NCBI GenBank assembly: GCA_013349485.1
Contig: DUZM01000126.1
Span: 1-5,714 of the forward strand
Source: Candidatus Hydrogenedentota bacterium
Lineage (GTDB): Bacteria; Hydrogenedentota; Hydrogenedentia; Hydrogenedentales; SLHB01
DNA: 5,714 nt
Reading direction: 5' to 3'
The translations under genes and the position numbers were made by a program. The number at the start of each line of letters is the position of its first letter. The first letter of the stretch is position 1. Positions 4,994 through 5,714 of this stretch are shown here, in pieces. The notes beneath the pieces were generated by a model. It was not told the DNA's origin, did not search any database, and saw only the letters and a program-made list of their open reading frames with translations.

Positions 4994-5714
4994 TCAGCGC
5001 ATGTCGTACTCTTTCATCTTGCGATAGAGCGTCCGCAGCCCGATGCCAAGCATCTTGGCACAGGCTTCTTTGTTGTAGCCGCAGACCTTGAGCGTCTCCG
5101 CAATCATAATCCGCTCGACGTCGCGCATGGACGTGCCGGTGGGAATGCGCACTTCGCCGACCTCGGGCGCGGTGCTGTGGCGGAGATGTTCCGGTACATC
5201 GTTGACGTCAAGAGGCCGTTCCGTCCGCGCCATAACCACCATGCCTTCAATGATATTTTTCAGTTCGCGGACGTTTCCCGGCCAATTGTAGCGGGCGAGA
5301 AGGTCCATGGCGTTGCGCGTGATGCCGCGAACTTCCTTGCCGTGCGCCGCGCATGCCTCCCCAATAAACCGATCCACCAGCAACGGGATATCCTCGCGCC
5401 GGGCCCGCAACGGGGGCGCCTCGATGGCCACCACGCGAAGCCGGTAATAGAGGTCGTTGCGGAATTGGCCTGTCTCCACCATTTGCTCGAGCGGGCGATT
5501 GCTGGCGGCTATAAGGCGGACGTCGACCGAAAGGGTTCGCGAATCTCCGAGCCGTTCGAATTGTTGGTGCTCGAGTACCCGCAGGAGTTTCGATTGAAGC
5601 GCGGGGCTCAGTTCGCCCACCTCGTCAAGGAAGAGCGTCCCGGTGTCGGCCACTTCGAACCGCCCTTGCCGCGGCTTGACGGCCCCGGTAAACGCGCCCG
5701 CCACGTGCCCGAAC
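4994..5714 (-). CDS. Sigma-54-dependent AAA+ transcriptional activator, C-terminal part (cut at right edge)
   Basis: The protein remodels sigma-54 RNA polymerase by ATP hydrolysis to open promoters. The frame runs off the right edge; a GTG at 5704 is an internal Val, preceded by Phe-Gly-His as in the family's LFGH-x-x-GAFTGA. Numbering from that Val: the sigma-54-contacting GAFTGA loop (3-8), Walker B TLFLDEVGEL (23-32, Asp27-Glu28), sensor I AASNRPL (66-72), the arginine-finger region FRNDLYYRL (81-89), PPLRARREDIPLL (97-109), and WPGNVREL (141-148) with the sensor II Arg. A linker (about 175-190) leads to a Fis-type helix-turn-helix, NKEACAKMLGIGLRTLYRKM (211-230). The Walker A and any N-terminal receiver, PAS or GAF domain are outside the window, so the signal sensed is unknown. 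Canonical family members usually have Glu-Lys where this one has Val-Ala just before GAFTGA. It is probably functional, since all visible ATPase motifs are intact. Confidence 0.95.
   Translation of the reverse strand, partial: FGHVAGAFTGAVKPRQGRFEVADTGTLFLDEVGELSPALQSKLLRVLEHQQFERLGDSRTLSVDVRLIAASNRPLEQMVETGQFRNDLYYRLRVVAIEAPPLRARREDIPLLVDRFIGEACAAHGKEVRGITRNAMDLLARYNWPGNVRELKNIIEGMVVMARTERPLDVNDVPEHLRHSTAPEVGEVRIPTGTSMRDVERIMIAETLKVCGYNKEACAKMLGIGLRTLYRKMKEYDMR

Noticed and set aside
5056..5070. TGGCAC resembling a sigma-54 -24 element
   Set aside because: It lies inside the regulator's coding region, and the bases at the expected -12 position are TT instead of GC.

Overview
The window is GC-rich, densely packed bacterial DNA. 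It looks like a Gram-negative (diderm) genome: there is a lipoprotein signal, an AsmA-like envelope protein, a TatA and a sigma-54 activator. The style (small AsmA-like proteins, unknown secreted proteins, sigma-54 regulators) recalls Planctomycetes or Hydrogenedentota-type lineages. That placement is an impression, because no taxonomic marker is present.

Layout. (1) Positions 2-877 (+) hold the end of a membrane protein with an apparent tandem arrangement of membrane hairpin plus PH-like domain, open at the left edge. (2) Positions 903-4584 (-) hold five closely packed genes that read as one operon, in transcription order: a secreted protein with a Sec signal peptide, a lipoprotein (4-nt ATGA overlap), an AsmA-like membrane-anchored protein (16-nt gap), the FetA-type ABC ATPase (6-nt gap) and the FetB-type permease (14-nt overlap). 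(3) Positions 4585-4742 form a divergent promoter region. It has a near-consensus sigma-70 promoter facing right (TTGAAC, 17 nt, TATAAT) and a weaker extended -10 candidate facing left. (4) Positions 4743-4931 (+) encode a 62-residue TatA, with a clear Shine-Dalgarno site fixing the start. (5) A 62-nt convergent gap carries two adjacent stem-loops. (6) Positions 4994-5714 (-) hold the C-terminal part of a sigma-54-dependent AAA+ activator with a Fis-type DNA-binding domain. It is cut by the right edge immediately upstream of its GAFTGA loop.

How they may work together. FetA and FetB form an ABC transporter whose E. coli relatives are linked to iron export and oxidative-stress resistance. Here it is the tail of an operon whose first three products sit in or beyond the inner membrane: a periplasmic protein, a lipoprotein, and an AsmA-like protein of the class tied to inner-to-outer membrane lipid traffic. 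This suggests an envelope-related unit whose substrate may not be iron, but that is inference from gene order. TatA and the regulator are separate units. Apart from the gene junctions, no stretch above 300 bases lacks a gene. No RNA gene, CRISPR array, insertion sequence or phage gene was seen.
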